This document shows, one piece after another, positions 44,601-55,960 of a stretch of DNA of 64,000 nucleotides. Position 1 is the first letter of the stretch; every line of letters starts with the position of its first letter. The stretch spans positions 18,526,001 through 18,590,000 of the forward strand of contig NC_092470.1 in assembly GCF_047495875.1 (NCBI RefSeq), read 5' to 3'. The translations under genes and the position numbers were made by a program. The notes below the pieces were generated by a model that worked only from the letters and a program-made list of their open reading frames with translations, was not told where the DNA came from and ran no database searches. Origin of the DNA: Pithys albifrons albifrons (Eukaryota > Chordata > Aves > Passeriformes > Thamnophilidae).

Positions 44601-47600
44601 TCTTCTGTAGTACTTTGGGGAAGAATCTTGTTTATGAGTCTGTTGCAATATGTATTTTCTAGAAGAAAAAATTTCACAATTTTTAGGGAATTCTTCTATT
44701 GGAATTCTTCCTGAAACTCTTTTGTGGTTGGTAACAGTGCCTTGGTCCTGGGGCTTAGTGGGAATTTCTAGTTTGTTTATTTGAATGTTTCACTAAGTGC
44801 TTAATATAGAAATCCACAGCTGTGAGTTTTGTATGTGCATCTGAAGTTTTGAAGGGTATATTTGATAGTCAAACAGGAACTAGTTTTTATTTTTACAGTA
44901 GAATAATATTTTTAAGATTTTTATCTATTTTTAATAGATATGAAAATTATCAAAGTGATCTCTGTCTTCAAGTGACAGCATTTGAATGCTGCTTATAAAT
45001 GGGATACTATTGAGTGGTGTAAGAGGTGAGGGGCTGTTTTTTATACTTGGAAAACGTATTTGTGCAGTTTCAGTTCCTCAGCAAACATCACCTGTGAATC
45101 TCTTTTTGTTTTGGTAGGTTTTTAATCGGTAATAAGGGCAGCATTTAGCAAGAAACCAAGCTCAGGAATACTCAGTACTGGCCCTGAGAGGCTGCAAGAA
45201 GATATTGGATTTTGGGGGTTGACCCTGAAGGTCTGATATTCTTCCTGCTTACAGGTAGAGATTCCTTTGCTCCTGGAATAATTCCAAGAGGAAGTTATTC
45301 TATAGTTGTGGTTCAGTGTTTAAGCACAGAGCTGGAATTCAGGAACAACAGAGGGTTTGATCACGAGGCTGCTGTTCACTTGGTGTTCAGACTCCTCAGG
45401 TATTTTCATTTCTCCTCTTCTCTCTTTTTTACAGTACAACAGTAAGTAAAGTTTGCCTGGGAAAAAAGCAGTGTTGAAGATGGAAACCACTCAGTTTTAT
45501 GGATAACCTTTCTTTTCCTTGCTTGTGTTACACTCTTCTACTCCAAAAAACATTTATTGGCAACCACTATAGTTGATTGTGTGTGTATATATACTTATAT
45601 ATATGTATGTGTGTGTGTATATATATATATATTAAAATATATATGTATATATATATAAATATATTTTTATATATATGTGTGTGTATATATATATATAAAT
45701 ATATATGTATATATATAAATATATATGTATATATATTTATGCACACAAATAACACTTGAGATCATCTGATAAAGGGCTGCTTTGTTGCTCTGCACTGCAA
45801 TTTCAGGAGTGTTAATGGGTTAAGCTTGAAATGCACTAATGCAAATTAAATATATATATATATATATAATTATTAATTAAATATATATACTTCGAGGCTT
45901 TTATTGGCAGTCTGTATATCTACAGAATTAATGTGCATTCACAACCCTGGTATTTGGAAGCTGAAGTTGAATGGGATTTGAGAATATTAAACATAGAATG
46001 TGGGAGGTAATAAAAATGCAAGTGTTGGGAAAAAGTACTTCAATAAGCTTTAGGATTTTTTATTTTTCCAAGGGCAGATCTTTGGCTTTGACTGGAGAGT
46101 GTGATTTTGTGTTTAAGTTTATACAGCACTGTAAATGTGCAGAAAAACTCAGAAATCCTGTTAAGGAAATCCTTGTACATTCTTTGTCTCCATCCCTTTG
46201 TTAGATCAAGATAACTTCTCACTAGATTTTTTTTTTCTGAACTGGAAAAACATTTTGAGAAATTTCTCTGCATAGTTTAAGTTTTTATGGATACAGAGTC
46301 ATCTCAGTGAATTAAGGAGGTTTCTACATATTTTATTATGTGGATAATTGCAAAGGAAATGGTATTTTCCTGCTTGTTGTAACATAGAAGAACTTCCTTA
46401 GAATTTCAGGCTTTGGCTGGTTGTTTCCTTGGGTGCTGCTGGAAATCCTGCTGGGATAAAGGCATTATTTTATAGTTTTCTACCATCTCATAGTGCAGTT
46501 GACTTTATATTAAGTAGTTGAATCCCCTTGTGTAGCTCTAGACAGAAAATTTTTGAAAGAATTTTGTTTAAGAGGCCTGTGTAAAAAAAAACCATTAAAA
46601 ACTATTTTGATCTGTGGCATTTAAGGTACAGCCATGTCCAATCCCATTGTACTCCTGTGCTGTGCCTGCAAAAATCATGTAAAATAACATAACAATGCAC
46701 CTGGAGCCTGTCCTGATGTTCAGAGCACTTCACTCACTGTCTCCTAAAAATGGATAAACTTTGTGGTATTGAAATTCTTACCTGAAGCATCACAGCCATT
46801 TCAGTGATACTGAAGTTACAGGGGTGTTACAAATTTATAAAAAAGCCCTTTCCAAGCATATTCAAATCTTAATTTCATTGCTAATACACCTGTTAAGTGT
46901 AACACTGAGCTTTACTGACATTCAGCTTTTTCATGTATGAATTTTCAGTCCAAAATACATTCCCTGCTACATCTTCTCTGTGCCAGAAACACTGGAATTT
47001 AATAGACATCTAAAACTCATTGAGGAGAAGGACTTTCCAAAGAGCAAAGAAAACACACTTCAGGCTCAGACATTCTGAAAGGGGCACTGAACACTAAATT
47101 AAACTCCAACTTTTAAAGTTGTGTTACTGCTGTGAAAGAAAGGGTGGATTTTTAGCAGCAGAGACATCCTGATATTCCAGAGGAGCTGAGCTGTTCTACA
47201 CCAGCCTGCTCTCAGCATTTTTGGTAAAATATTTAAAAAACCTGATTTTTAAATTTCCTTTGTAGCTAAAAAGAAACTACCAGACAGTTTCTTGCTACTG
47301 TTTTCAGCCTTTCCCTATTCCCAGGGGGCCCAGTTTGAGAAATACACTGTGGGCTTTTTTTTTTAGAGAAATGCATTAATATTGTAGAGCAAACTGTGGG
47401 CGGCTTCTGAAATATGTCACTGCTGCTGGTTTTCATCTTCTAATTCCTTCCCCAACAGCCTCTCCAGTTCAAACCAATGACACTGGTTGTTTGCTTTAAA
47501 AGTACTTTTCTTCTAATAGTTGGAACAATCCATCAGAGAGGATCTGCTTGCAGATTCATTTCGGTTATTCCCAAGTTTCCTCTTGGGGAACAGAAAGGTC

Positions 47601-50600
47601 AGGTCAGGATTTTTTGCTTTGTGTTTTCCTCTGTATCTTCAGTGCAGGAAATGAGTGGGGATTCCTCCCTTTCTACCTTTGCAGGGCTGGGTGAAAGCCC
47701 CCCAAAAATCAGTGTTGTTATTGATCCTGGGTCTAACATGCCTTAATTATCCTTAAATTTCGACCTGTTGGGTGAGGGAGTGTTTGATTTCTTGGGGAGG
47801 GACAGGTGGAGCTGCACCAGCTGCAGAGCAGTTTGGACACTGACAGAGTTCTTTGTGCAGGTCATAAATCCCAAATGGAAGTTTTGGATAGAACAGCAAA
47901 CTCAGACCAGCAGAAAAGTCTTGAAGCTGCAGAAAGGAAAGGAATGGAGTATTGAGTGGATTTTTGGATTAACTGGAGTCATTTCTTGCTGTTAAAACAT
48001 TTTTTTTCCCAAAGGCCAATCTATTAATAATAATTTAAAAGGCTCATTTGATTATGTAAGTAAAAGAATTATTAATTATGTAAGTAAAATAATTATTAAT
48101 TATTTAAGTAAAATTATTATTAATTATTTAAGGAGTAACCAAAGCTCAGGAATTTACTTTGTTATTAGTTGAAGGACTGATTTAGGAAAAGGCTTAAATT
48201 TTATACATACTGAAGTCTGATGCATCAAGATAGGGAAAAAAATCAAACCCCAATTCCTCTTTATTCTTTAACTCTGTTTTACTTTTATTTTGTTTGGAAG
48301 AAGCTTTTCTGTCATGTCTGGGACCCTGCACACAGAAATTGGTGGGGATTTCAGGCTTCCCTCAGCCCAGAGCTGTGGGAGGCAAAAGCTGAGCCACACA
48401 TCTTTGTCCTGTAATTAATAATTCTGATTGATTTGATTGCTGCTATAAAGTTCCCAGAATAAATTGCCTGAAGTATTTGAATGTTGTGGTGACCACCTGA
48501 GCACATCTGCAGCTCCAGCAGGTGTTTGGTGCCCTGGTGGGAGCTGGGGTTGTGCAACAACAGGAGAACACCCCGAGGTGGCCCTTGGGGCTCAGGGCTG
48601 TGTTGGGTGTTTTGAAGGTAATCAGGAGTTTTATATCTCAGTTTTCATGATAGTGGTCAGTAGGTCAGTCACACCTTTCATGTCTCTGTCAGCTTTTATT
48701 CCTTCTTCTTTTAATTCTTTTCCTTTCCAGCTTCTCTGCCCTAAATAACCTCCCAGATTTGTGGTGCAGGACACAACCCAAGTTGCTACTTCCTAATCGC
48801 TTTTAAACAGCACTTTATTCATCATTTAACTTGTCTCACTTTGCCAAATTCCTAATAACATTTTTCATTTGCCAAACTAAGGTTCACTGACATGGGGCTG
48901 TAATCCTTTATTTTTTTTCTTTTTCATTCAGATGCAACCAAGAATGAGTAAGTGTTCCAGACACCGTTTCTAATAAATCACAACTGCATTAATAAGCCTG
49001 GAATTTGCAAGGCGTGACCTAAGACACCAACAGCCAGTAGATGTAGCAACTGGTGCTTAACACTGGAAATGGCCATTGTTAACACATTCCCAGGAAATAT
49101 TTTTTAGGCTTATCAGGGGAAAATGTCATATATTTGATAAGCAGGTCTTTTGGAATGAACTGATGACCAATTTCTTCTGGGTATTTTAAGTTGTCTGTTC
49201 CTTTCTGTTCTCGACAAACCCGTAGGATGTTAATTAAAAGGCATTTATTTCTGAAACCAGCAATCAGTGTCTCACAGCTGATTTATTGTGGACTCTGTTA
49301 CAACAAACCACATAGATCTCTAGTCCTTTATAACTTCTTATGCTGCTGTTTGCTTTTAACTTTTGAACTGGTCCATCCTTTCTGAACCCCGTTTGCCTTC
49401 ACATTTGAAGCATTAGAAGTGTTTATTTATCACCAGAAAGATTCCTCTGCTTGGTTTCTTACCAAAAGTCACTTTCCTTCCCCTGAAACTTGAACATTCA
49501 GCTGTTGTCCAAGTTGTCTAAATTGTTTCCCTCAGGTGGAAAAAAAAATTGCCAAGAGGAAACCACCAGTGAACAAAGTAACTGTTGGTCTGTGCTCTAA
49601 GTCTTGGATGAACTAAAAATAAATTGACATTTAGGTATCGTGGTGGTAACTATAATAAAAGTATTTTTAACTCACATGAAGGAAACTCAAATTTTCATGT
49701 TCTTTAATTTCAAATGTGATTTCTTTAAAAGCAGACTGAGACTATTCTCTTGCATTACTTCTGCTGGCTTACCCCAGATAATTTTAGTGCTTAGGAGAAA
49801 TCCCAGTGTACACCTGTCTGTCAGCCCATTTCTATAGGAAAAGCCAGGCAGGGGGAAACAGGAGGAATTCACTGCAAAGGGCAACTGAAACCTTGGACAA
49901 AGTGCCAAGGTACAAAACAGGAAATAGTTTCATAATCTCTTTATTTTGTGCTTCCCAGGAAAGTTTAATAAACTCCTAATGTCAGTGCCTGTTAAGCTGA
50001 TGGATTGTTTGTTGCTGAAGGAAGAGGAGGATGGAAGGAGGGATTGGCTCTGGTTGGAAAAACCCTCCTGTGTTCTGTGAGCAGGTTTGGGATGGTGAGC
50101 TGGGAGCAAACACTGCCCACCTGCCCCCAGCCCTGTCCAGAGGGCAGTTCCTCCTGAAAGTGTCCTCATTAATTGGTGGCAGCCCAGGAAAGCTCAGTGG
50201 AGACTGGGGTTGTTTGGAGTTGCCCTCATTGGTCTGTAAAGAAAGGTTTGATTCCAGCTCAGTCAGCTCAGTAAAACCACCTGCCTGCCCTGCCAAAGCA
50301 GCCTCTCACCACTGACTATATTGTTATCTTATTCTACAGATATATTATCAAATTCTGCAGATATCTTATTATAGAGATGATAAAAGACTGAATAAGTTGC
50401 TCTGTTGCCAACAGATTCTGTTGGCACCAACAGAAGCACCTCCTTGTTTGTGGTGCTGAGTGTTTTGACTTGGGCAGTCACAGAATCATAGAATGGATTG
50501 GGTTGGAAAAGACCTCTGAGATCAGCAGGTCCAACCCTTGACCCAACCCCACTGTGATCACCAGCCCAGGGCACTGGGCTGGTGATCACAGTAGGGTTGG

Positions 50601-52528
50601 GTCAAGATGTGGTGGATTCTCACTCAGTGCCACATCCACAGAATGACAGAATCACAGGATGGATTGGGTTGGAAAAGACCTCCAAGATCATCAAGTCCAT
50701 CCCTTGGTCCAACTCCAGTCCCTTTACCAGATCATGGCACTCAGTGCCACGGCCAAGCTCAGGTTAAAAACCTCCAGGGATGGGGAATCCACCCCCTCTC
50801 TGGGCAGCCCATTCCAATGCCTGAGCACTCTCTCTGCAAAGAATTTTTTTCTGCTCTCCAACTTCAATTTCCCCTGGCAGAGCTTGAGCCCATCATGCCC
50901 CCTTGTCCTATTACTGAGTGCCTCATCAGGTCCCATAACTGTGTCATGGCTTGGAGGAGAAAGAAAAAATGAAGAGGTTTGACTGTTTAAGTGGATGATC
51001 CAAATGTTGATTAGCACAGCTCTGATGTGCTGCTGGAATAACTCCAACAAAGCTGTAGCAGAATGAGTTGCAAACCAACCAAGGCGAGCAGTTTGGGCAG
51101 AGCTTTGGAGGGGGGCCCATGTTGGGGGTTGTTAAGTGGAGTTTGCAGTTTGGGAAGAGGTGCCGGGCAGGAGCGGAGGGCAGAGGTTTATAGAGAGGTA
51201 TGTAAATCATGACTGGCGTGGGAACAATTATTCATTCTTTTTCTTGTAACTCCAAGAATGGCAGGCACGAAATGGAGCCATCAGGAAGCAGATCTAAAAT
51301 AAATACAATTACTTTGTAGCTTTCCAGCCAACGCCTCATTATATTGTGAAATTTGTTGCCACAGGATGTTTTGGATACTGAAAGTATGAATGGCTTCAAA
51401 AAACATTAGGCAGATTTACAAAGGGCAAGCTATTCACAGCTATTAAAGACACAGATCTGGGTGCAATCTCTGGGTTAGGAAGGCCCAAAGGCACCGGTGC
51501 TGAAAGCTGGAGGAGTTTACTGGGACAGGATTTCTCAATGCTTGTTGTTCTGCTCTTTCCCTCTTTCTTTTCCTCGGATCCATTGCTGGGTGCATTCAGA
51601 GCAAGGACTAGATTAACCTTTCTTCCATTTCTTTGCATAGGAGACCAAAACCCAACTGTTTTTCAAGGTGTTTGAGTAGTTTCCTGGTAAGAATGAGTTT
51701 GAAAGAGAACTGATTGCTTGGGAAAATCCTTGCCAGAAATGCTGGAGTTGGTGTGATGTCAGTAAAGCTTTTGCTCTGTGGACAGTGATTAACTCACATT
51801 TTCATCTCTTTGTTTGACAAGGTTTTGGCTGCATCCAAAGGCTTCATCTTTTCATTAGAAGAGGAAAAAAAAACCCCAATCTTTAACTCTGCCACGCGAT
51901 CCTTGAATAACTTATAAATCCTCACTCTCTGAGGAAACTGTTACAGTTGAATTTAGAGGTTTTTGTTTCATTGTTTGAGAGAAAAGCAGGACCGAGGGGG
52001 TTTTTTTACCCCAAGTTACAAGGGAGCAGATTTTTTTTTCTCCCTGTTACAAGGGCAGAAAAAATATGCACAGCGAGTTAAATGGAGGAGTTTTGCTGTT
52101 CTACAGTGCATGAGCACATGTTGCCACCTGGTGGGAATCTTCATGTGGATAATTCACTTTGCAGTGGCATCAGTAAAAGTGTGTGCATGGAAAATACATT
52201 TAATGTTCATCCCTTGATTCCGTTGAGTTCATTAGAAAGGGATTGACTCCCCCCCCTTTTTCTGTGGTAATTCTTCCCTCTCCCCTTGAGAAAATACCAA
52301 ACCCCAGTGATTTTTTTTTTTACTGATGTCTCAAAGTATGTTTAAAGAGTGATCATCTTACTGTTGTGTGTTCCTTTTGTCTCTGCAGGACAGCCCAGGA
52401 ACTTGCAGGATCTCTGTCGAATTAAAATCCGTCAGTGTATAGGCCTTCAAAACCTCAAACTACTTGATGAACTACCCATTGCCAAGGTCATGAAAGACTA
52501 CTTAAAACACAAATTTGATGATATCTGA
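32429..52528 (+). CDS. ASB7: ASB7, ankyrin repeat and SOCS box protein 7 (three coding exons, spliced)
   Basis: Exons 32429-32639, 42277-42882 and 52389-52528 join in phase to 957 nt, giving 318 residues plus stop, the human length as I recall it. The N-terminus [20 protein letters not shown] matches human ASB7. About seven ankyrin repeats follow (roughly residues 13-245), with the usual G-TPLH/LHxAA patterns such as [71 protein letters not shown] and [11 protein letters not shown]. The SOCS box occupies about residues 270-318, with a BC-box-like [15 protein letters not shown] for elongin B/C and [12 protein letters not shown] as the CUL5 box. ASB7 is the substrate receptor of a CUL5-RBX2-elongin E3 ubiquitin ligase. 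Reported substrates include the spindle protein DDA3, and more recently SUV39H1 (from memory). The gene shares a divergent promoter with LINS1. Introns are large (about 10.9, 9.6 and 9.5 kb) and rich in repeats, while the coding sequence is intact and strongly conserved. Confidence 0.98.
32685..32994 (-). repeat. Tandemly duplicated 3' part of an ERV LTR
   Basis: About 310 bases match the LTR 3' part at 33015-33328, offset by about 330-334 bases. The left flank is duplicated too: 'agcccagtccccatt' before the first copy and 'agcccagtttccatt' before the second. The unit (flank plus LTR end) was therefore duplicated in tandem after LTR insertion. The copies differ at many sites, so the event is not recent. 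The left edge lies 45 bases past the ASB7 exon 2 donor. Confidence 0.82.
33015..33723 (-). mobile_element. Solo ERV LTR with 5-bp target duplication in ASB7 intron 2
   Basis: On the minus strand it starts TGTCCCAG (33723) and ends accagcaca (33015). The 5-bp duplication ccatt is at 33010-33014 and 33724-33728. It is the same family as 14919-15544: the ends match and the 'cccagcctg' and 'gggccat' blocks are shared. An ATTAAA-type signal lies near the 3' end. It is antisense to ASB7, with no viral genes. Confidence 0.9.
33729..38633 (+). other. ASB7: ASB7 intron 2 (first part), unique sequence
   Basis: About 4.9 kb of intronic sequence with no recognised mobile element except a small 27-bp direct duplication at 35411-35474. 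Frames up to about 140 codons (38044-38466) show no recognisable product. Confidence 0.45.
35411..35474 (+). repeat. 27-bp direct duplication
   Basis: The 27-bp block cataatttcctggtgtgaat plus 'cttacgt' occurs at 35411-35437 and again at 35448-35474, separated by 10 bases. This is a simple local tandem duplication. Confidence 0.85.
38634..38901 (+). mobile_element. CR1 LINE 3'-end fragment
   Basis: It carries 'ggaaattgaagttggagatc', the 'gagagagtgctcaggcgttg' block and the tail 'ccattctatgattctgtgattc'. It is 5'-truncated and inserted next to a small local repeat (tattcctattctttatagga and following). Confidence 0.9.
38902..39928 (+). other. ASB7: ASB7 intron 2, nothing recognised
   Basis: AT-rich intronic sequence between two CR1 fragments. 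Confidence 0.5.
39929..40400 (+). mobile_element. CR1 LINE 3' end (about 470 bp) in ASB7 intron 2
   Basis: It starts gagaggggctggagcaggtc and ends 'gattctgtgattctgtgag'. It is nearly the same as the 31720-32176 copy, in the same orientation, and lies on the other side of ASB7 exon 2. Confidence 0.92.
40603..42233 (+). repeat. 1.6-kb pyrimidine-rich tandem array abutting ASB7 exon 3
   Basis: Degenerate repeats of 'taactccttctaattcctct', 'taaattttgttttcttct', 'aattcctattaactttcc' and 'ttttcttctttacattttt'. Early units (to about 41160) are about 50-55 bp. Later ones form a higher-order unit of about 80 bp. The plus strand is strongly T/C-biased throughout. The array ends about 45 bases before the exon 3 acceptor, so it acts as a giant extension of the polypyrimidine tract. 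Lys/Arg-rich minus-strand frames in it are artefacts. Confidence 0.93.
42277..42882 (+). CDS. ASB7: ASB7 exon 3
   Basis: 606 nt. The acceptor tgctgtgtccccgcag follows directly after a long pyrimidine-rich tandem array. It encodes [20 protein letters not shown] through ...CLDFLQEVT, covering most of the ankyrin repeats. The donor is gtatgt (42883-42888) and ends in phase 1. G+C and CpG are high in the first 250 bases and fall afterwards. Confidence 0.97.
42883..43076 (+). other. ASB7: Read-through tail of ASB7 exon 3 (possible SOCS-less isoform)
   Basis: If the exon 3 donor is not used, the reading frame stays open for 64 codons after Thr272 ([20 protein letters not shown] and following) and stops at TGA 43074-43076. 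The product would be about 336 residues with all ankyrin repeats but no SOCS box. I recall a shorter or alternative ASB7 isoform in human, but cannot confirm that it matches. No clear AATAAA lies close downstream. Confidence 0.35.
45584..45742 (+). repeat. TA/TG microsatellite cluster
   Basis: About 160 bases of (TATA)n with TGTG interruptions (for example gtgtgtgtatatatatatat). Tyr/Ile-rich frames on both strands come from the repeat. Confidence 0.92.
45849..45870 (+). repeat. (TA)n microsatellite
   Basis: A pure run of about ten TA dinucleotides in ASB7 intron 3, with further short TA runs just after it. Confidence 0.85.
50479..50923 (-). mobile_element. CR1 LINE 3' end with palindrome-bearing second tail (reverse orientation)
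   Basis: The same composite as 14365-14722, inverted. On the plus strand, a tail module (50479-50640) with a 33-bp inverted repeat (arms 50537-50569 and 50574-50606) is followed by the common CR1 3' end (to 50923). It is antisense to ASB7, in intron 3. Confidence 0.88.
50924..52388 (+). other. ASB7: ASB7 intron 3 (last part), nothing recognised
   Basis: Unique intronic sequence leading to the exon 4 acceptor at 52387-52388. Confidence 0.55.
52389..52528 (+). CDS. ASB7: ASB7 exon 4, SOCS box exon
   Basis: 140 nt with acceptor ttgtctctgcag, completing Arg273. It encodes [20 protein letters not shown] and [20 protein letters not shown], ending HKFDDI. TGA is at 52526-52528. This is the complete SOCS box. 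Confidence 0.97.
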
Positions 52529-52877
52529 TATCCATGAAGAGAAGAACTCTGAACAAGTTTAGGTCTATTCCAGATACTGAAGAGGCTTGTTGCCTTGCAC
52601 AAAGTATATCCTATGCAAATTCTGATTTTTCTGTGAAGTCAGAAGGCAGGTATACACTTCCTTGGGTTTTTTATACCACATGCTAGAAGGTCTTAATTTT
52701 TGGTTTCTTGGTCCAAGTTTACAAGGTCCAAGCTTTCTATACAATGTTGCATTTTAAAACTTGCTGTTGGTTTTCTGTTTGTTTTCACATTACCTGTGCA
52801 GACTTGCAGTGGAGATGGAAGGTGCCCCTGGGGGGACATGGGTGGTTTGAGTTGGATGCTGAGCAATGATGCAAGAA

Positions 52878-52883
52878 AATAAA
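52878..52883 (+). terminator. ASB7: Candidate proximal ASB7 poly(A) signal
   Basis: AATAAA about 350 bases after the stop codon, in 'gcaagaaaataaagtctgg'. This is the first canonical hexamer in the 3' UTR. Confidence 0.45.
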
Positions 52884-54451
52884 GTCTGGAAATCCAAGGC
52901 ACCAGCCCTGCAAAAGGATAGAGAAGGAGCTGCAGAGCCCTGGCTTTGGGCCCCTGGGCTCTGCCAGGGGGTGTTTTTGCAGGACAGAGGGAAGGGTCGA
53001 TAATTGGCATGTCCTTGGGTGCTGTATGAATATCGTTTGGAAATTGAAGATAAAATGCAGTTACCTTTTTTTTGTTTTCCTAACTACTGGTGTTGGGATG
53101 CCCCTGAAATTCAGGCCCCCTCTCCTGACATTCCCTGTGAAATGGGTGGCTGTTTGTAAGTCTATTTTTACCAGTGACAGTACACTACAGAGAGGCATAG
53201 CCTCTGTATTTTTTACATTAACTTAAGAGGAAAGAAATTTAGTTTTTTTGAAGCCAATGTATTCTGTTGCTCATACAGTGCCTCCTGTGCAATAATCTCT
53301 CTGATGTATTTTCCCTTTATGTGTGATGTCCCCACTGTTCCCCATTTGGTCTCAGTGCATTATTTGTGAGAACAGGAGCTGCTGCCTCCCTGTAGTGCTG
53401 ATGTGGCACTGCAGGAGTGAAGCAGCAGCCTCTGGTCATTCTGACTCCCTGGATTTCATGAATGTATAACCTGCTTTATTTCACTTTCAGTTGAAGTTTT
53501 ATCTACGGGTTCTCAGCCAAATTGTGTCCACTTACAGAAAAAGAAATTGGCCAAACCCTTTTGGTTTAAAAGCAGTGATAAACTTGTGGGGGTTTTTTGG
53601 TTGCTCTGAAATTCACTTTGTTTCAGGTGGGAAGTGCACAGAAGTTACTGAGATTTTATGTGTGCACTAAAAAGAAAAGCCCCCTTCACACTGAAAGTTG
53701 AAATCTTACAATTAATCTGAAAGCAGCAACTGAAAGGAATGCTGAAATCTGGCTACTGAATGTGGTTTTCATACTGGGTATTAAAAGATCTGTTAAAGAG
53801 TTTGGGTTCTGATCGTCAGAAAAAAGATGAATTTCTTGATCTAAAGTCTGGGCCAAGATGTCCAGTTTTTCCACTCTCTTGGTTTCCCAGGCATTGCAGA
53901 GTCACCATAAGGTGCTCCCCAGTGTCCCCTGCCTTTGTTTGGGCATCCCACTGGCTCCCAAAGGGCCTCTCAATGTCCGGAGTGTTTCCCTCCCAGTTCC
54001 ACCAGTGGAAGTGGGAGATGAGAGGAACGGTGGTGCCTTTTGAGTTTCACACTGTCACTTGCAAACTATTTAATATTAACCCCCCCTGAAGAGCCAAGGT
54101 GGAGCAGGAACACTCCCCTCCTTCAGCTGTGCTGGTTCCTTTCATACCTCCTACCCTGATTGCAGCTCCTTGAACACGAACCTTACACTGGAACTGTGGC
54201 AGGCAAGGAGGATCAGCCCTCCCTCTTGTGCCTGGCATTGCATCAGGTTTCCAAACAATAAGGGATTTGGGAGATTCATGGCTCAGAGGATTGGAAAGGG
54301 GATGATGAACCTTTTCATCTCCAGCTTCTGTCGGTTCAAGTCCAGCCTGGTGGAGCAGTGACCAAAAGTAGTTGTGTCAGCAGCTTGAAGGAGCAAGTCC
54401 AACCTCACCCCCACACCAGGTTGTAGAGCTTTGTAGTTTCTCCAGGTTATA

Positions 54452-55048
54452 TCTCTGGTGGTGGCAGCATGGCAGGGACAGTCCCTGGTAGTGGTAGCAT
54501 GGCAGGGACAGTCTCTGTTGGTGGCAGCATGGCAGGGACATCTCTGGTGATGGCAGCATGGCAGGGACAATCTCTGGTGGTGGTAGCATGGCAGGGACAT
54601 CTCTGGTGGTGGCAGCATGGCAGGGACAATCTCTGGTGGTGGTAGCATGGCAGGGACATCTCTGGTGGTGGCAGCATGGCAGGGACAGTCCCTGGTGGTG
54701 GCAGCATGGCAGGGACAATCTCTGGTGGTGGCATCATGGCAGGGACAGTCTCTGGTGATGGCAGCATGGCAGGGACAGTCTCTGGTGGTGGCAGCATGGC
54801 AGGGACAGTCTCTGGTGATGACAGCATGACAGGGACATCTCTGGTGGTGGCAGCATGGCAGGGACAATCTCTGGTGGTGGCATCATGGCAGGGACAGTCT
54901 CTGGTGATGGCAGCATGGCAGGGACAGTCTCTGGTGGTGGCAGCATGGCAGGGACAGTCTCTGGTGGTGGCAGCATGGCAGGGACAGTCTCTGGTGGTGG
55001 CAGCATGGCAGGGACATCTCTGGTGGTGGCAGCATGGCAGGGACAACC
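54452..55048 (+). repeat. 30/28-bp minisatellite, about 20 units
   Basis: About 20 units of gcatggcagggacagtctct plus 'ggtggtggca'. Units with 'acatctctgg' lack two bases (28 bp). There is higher-order structure: the run of variants at units 9-11 recurs at units 14-16. Cys/His/Pro-rich frames (CPCHAATTRD repeats) on the minus strand and Met-Ala-Gly-Thr repeats on the plus strand are artefacts of this array. Confidence 0.95.
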
Positions 55049-55937
55049 TGAGGGCGTGGGTGGGGTGCGAGACCTCCTGTTGTTGTCAGAAAAGATCAGC
55101 TCTTCCCACCTTGGAGCTCTCCAGGGCTCAGACAGGACACACTGGCAGGTTTAAAGCATAAATCTTCTGGTTTGTGACAGGAGACCAGGATCTTAAAGTT
55201 GCTTTCTTTCAAAAACAAAGAGCAGACTTAGTATTGTTCACTACATTAGTAGGTTGGTCTAAGCCAATGTCCTTCCCCACTGAGTTTTTACAGTCAGATT
55301 TTCTAAGGTAATCTAGAGTATATTTTAGTTGCAATCTATATTAAGGCAAATTATTTGTTCTGTCTGTTGCTGTGACTGAAGAAAATTATGGAAGACTTTG
55401 TTGGTAACAAGAATGCTATTTAATGAAGAAATGTGTAATTCCATTATTTATTGTTTGAGGTTTGTTTCTTTGTTATTTCTTTCAAATAACTGACATCTAA
55501 AGGGAACACACATATGTTTCAGGCCAGTAAAAAGCCTTTCTTTTAAATGAATTTTCATCCTCCCCTGTCCCCAAGGTGGAGGGAAGCCCCTCAGCCTTTT
55601 TCACAATGCCAGCCCATCTCTTGGAGCTGGTTTGTCACCTTAAATTCTGCAAAGCACCTCAGCACACTCTGAAAATGCTGATAGTCCTGTTCTCTCTCCA
55701 GTTATCCGTGTGCTCAAGTGCAAAGGAAGGAGGATTATCCATTGGTAATCCATCCAAATTTCAGCAGTGGGGAATTGGGTCTTTTTTTAATTATTTTCAA
55801 TGTTGTGCACCAATACTTGGAAGGACAAAGTGAACTTTGTTTTTCATTTGGAGTAGAATGTGGAAGGAAAAGTGCAGAACATGGACTTGTGATGTAGCCT
55901 CGTTCCGTTACCTTGAAATTCACAGTTGAACACTTTG

Positions 55938-55943
55938 AATAAA
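55938..55943 (+). terminator. ASB7: Candidate distal ASB7 poly(A) signal
   Basis: AATAAA in 'cactttgaataaacctt', about 3.4 kb after the stop codon. It is used only if ASB7 has a long 3' UTR. Confidence 0.3.
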
Positions 55944-55960
55944 CCTTAAAAAATTGGCAA

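Larger units (their letters stand above)
43077..50478 (+). other. ASB7: ASB7 intron 3, mostly unrecognised
   Basis: 7.4 kb of AT-rich intronic sequence. The only structures recognised are the TA-rich microsatellites at 45584-45742 and 45849-45870 and some short local repeats near 48060-48130. No exon or mobile element is supported. Confidence 0.5.
52529..55960 (+). other. ASB7: ASB7 3' UTR, extent inferred
   Basis: Sequence after the stop codon is continuous, with no CR1 or LTR insertion until 56778. Candidate poly(A) signals are AATAAA at 52878-52883 (short form) and 55938-55943 (long form). The end of this interval resembles a typical AT-rich 3' UTR end (ttgtaaatatttatgtttat and similar follow at 56045). 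The long form would include the 30-bp minisatellite at 54452-55048. Transcript data would decide. Confidence 0.4.

Noticed and set aside
45567..45759. Tyr/Ile-rich frames on both strands
   Set aside because: They are produced by a TA/TG microsatellite.
54452..55048. Regular repeats that could be mistaken for a CRISPR array
   Set aside because: Units are contiguous without unique spacers, vary internally, and lie in a vertebrate genome; this is a minisatellite.
54283..55161. Cys/His-rich repeat proteins on both strands, at first sight like a small metal-binding protein family
   Set aside because: They are translations of a 30/28-bp minisatellite in shifting frames, with no splice or start context.
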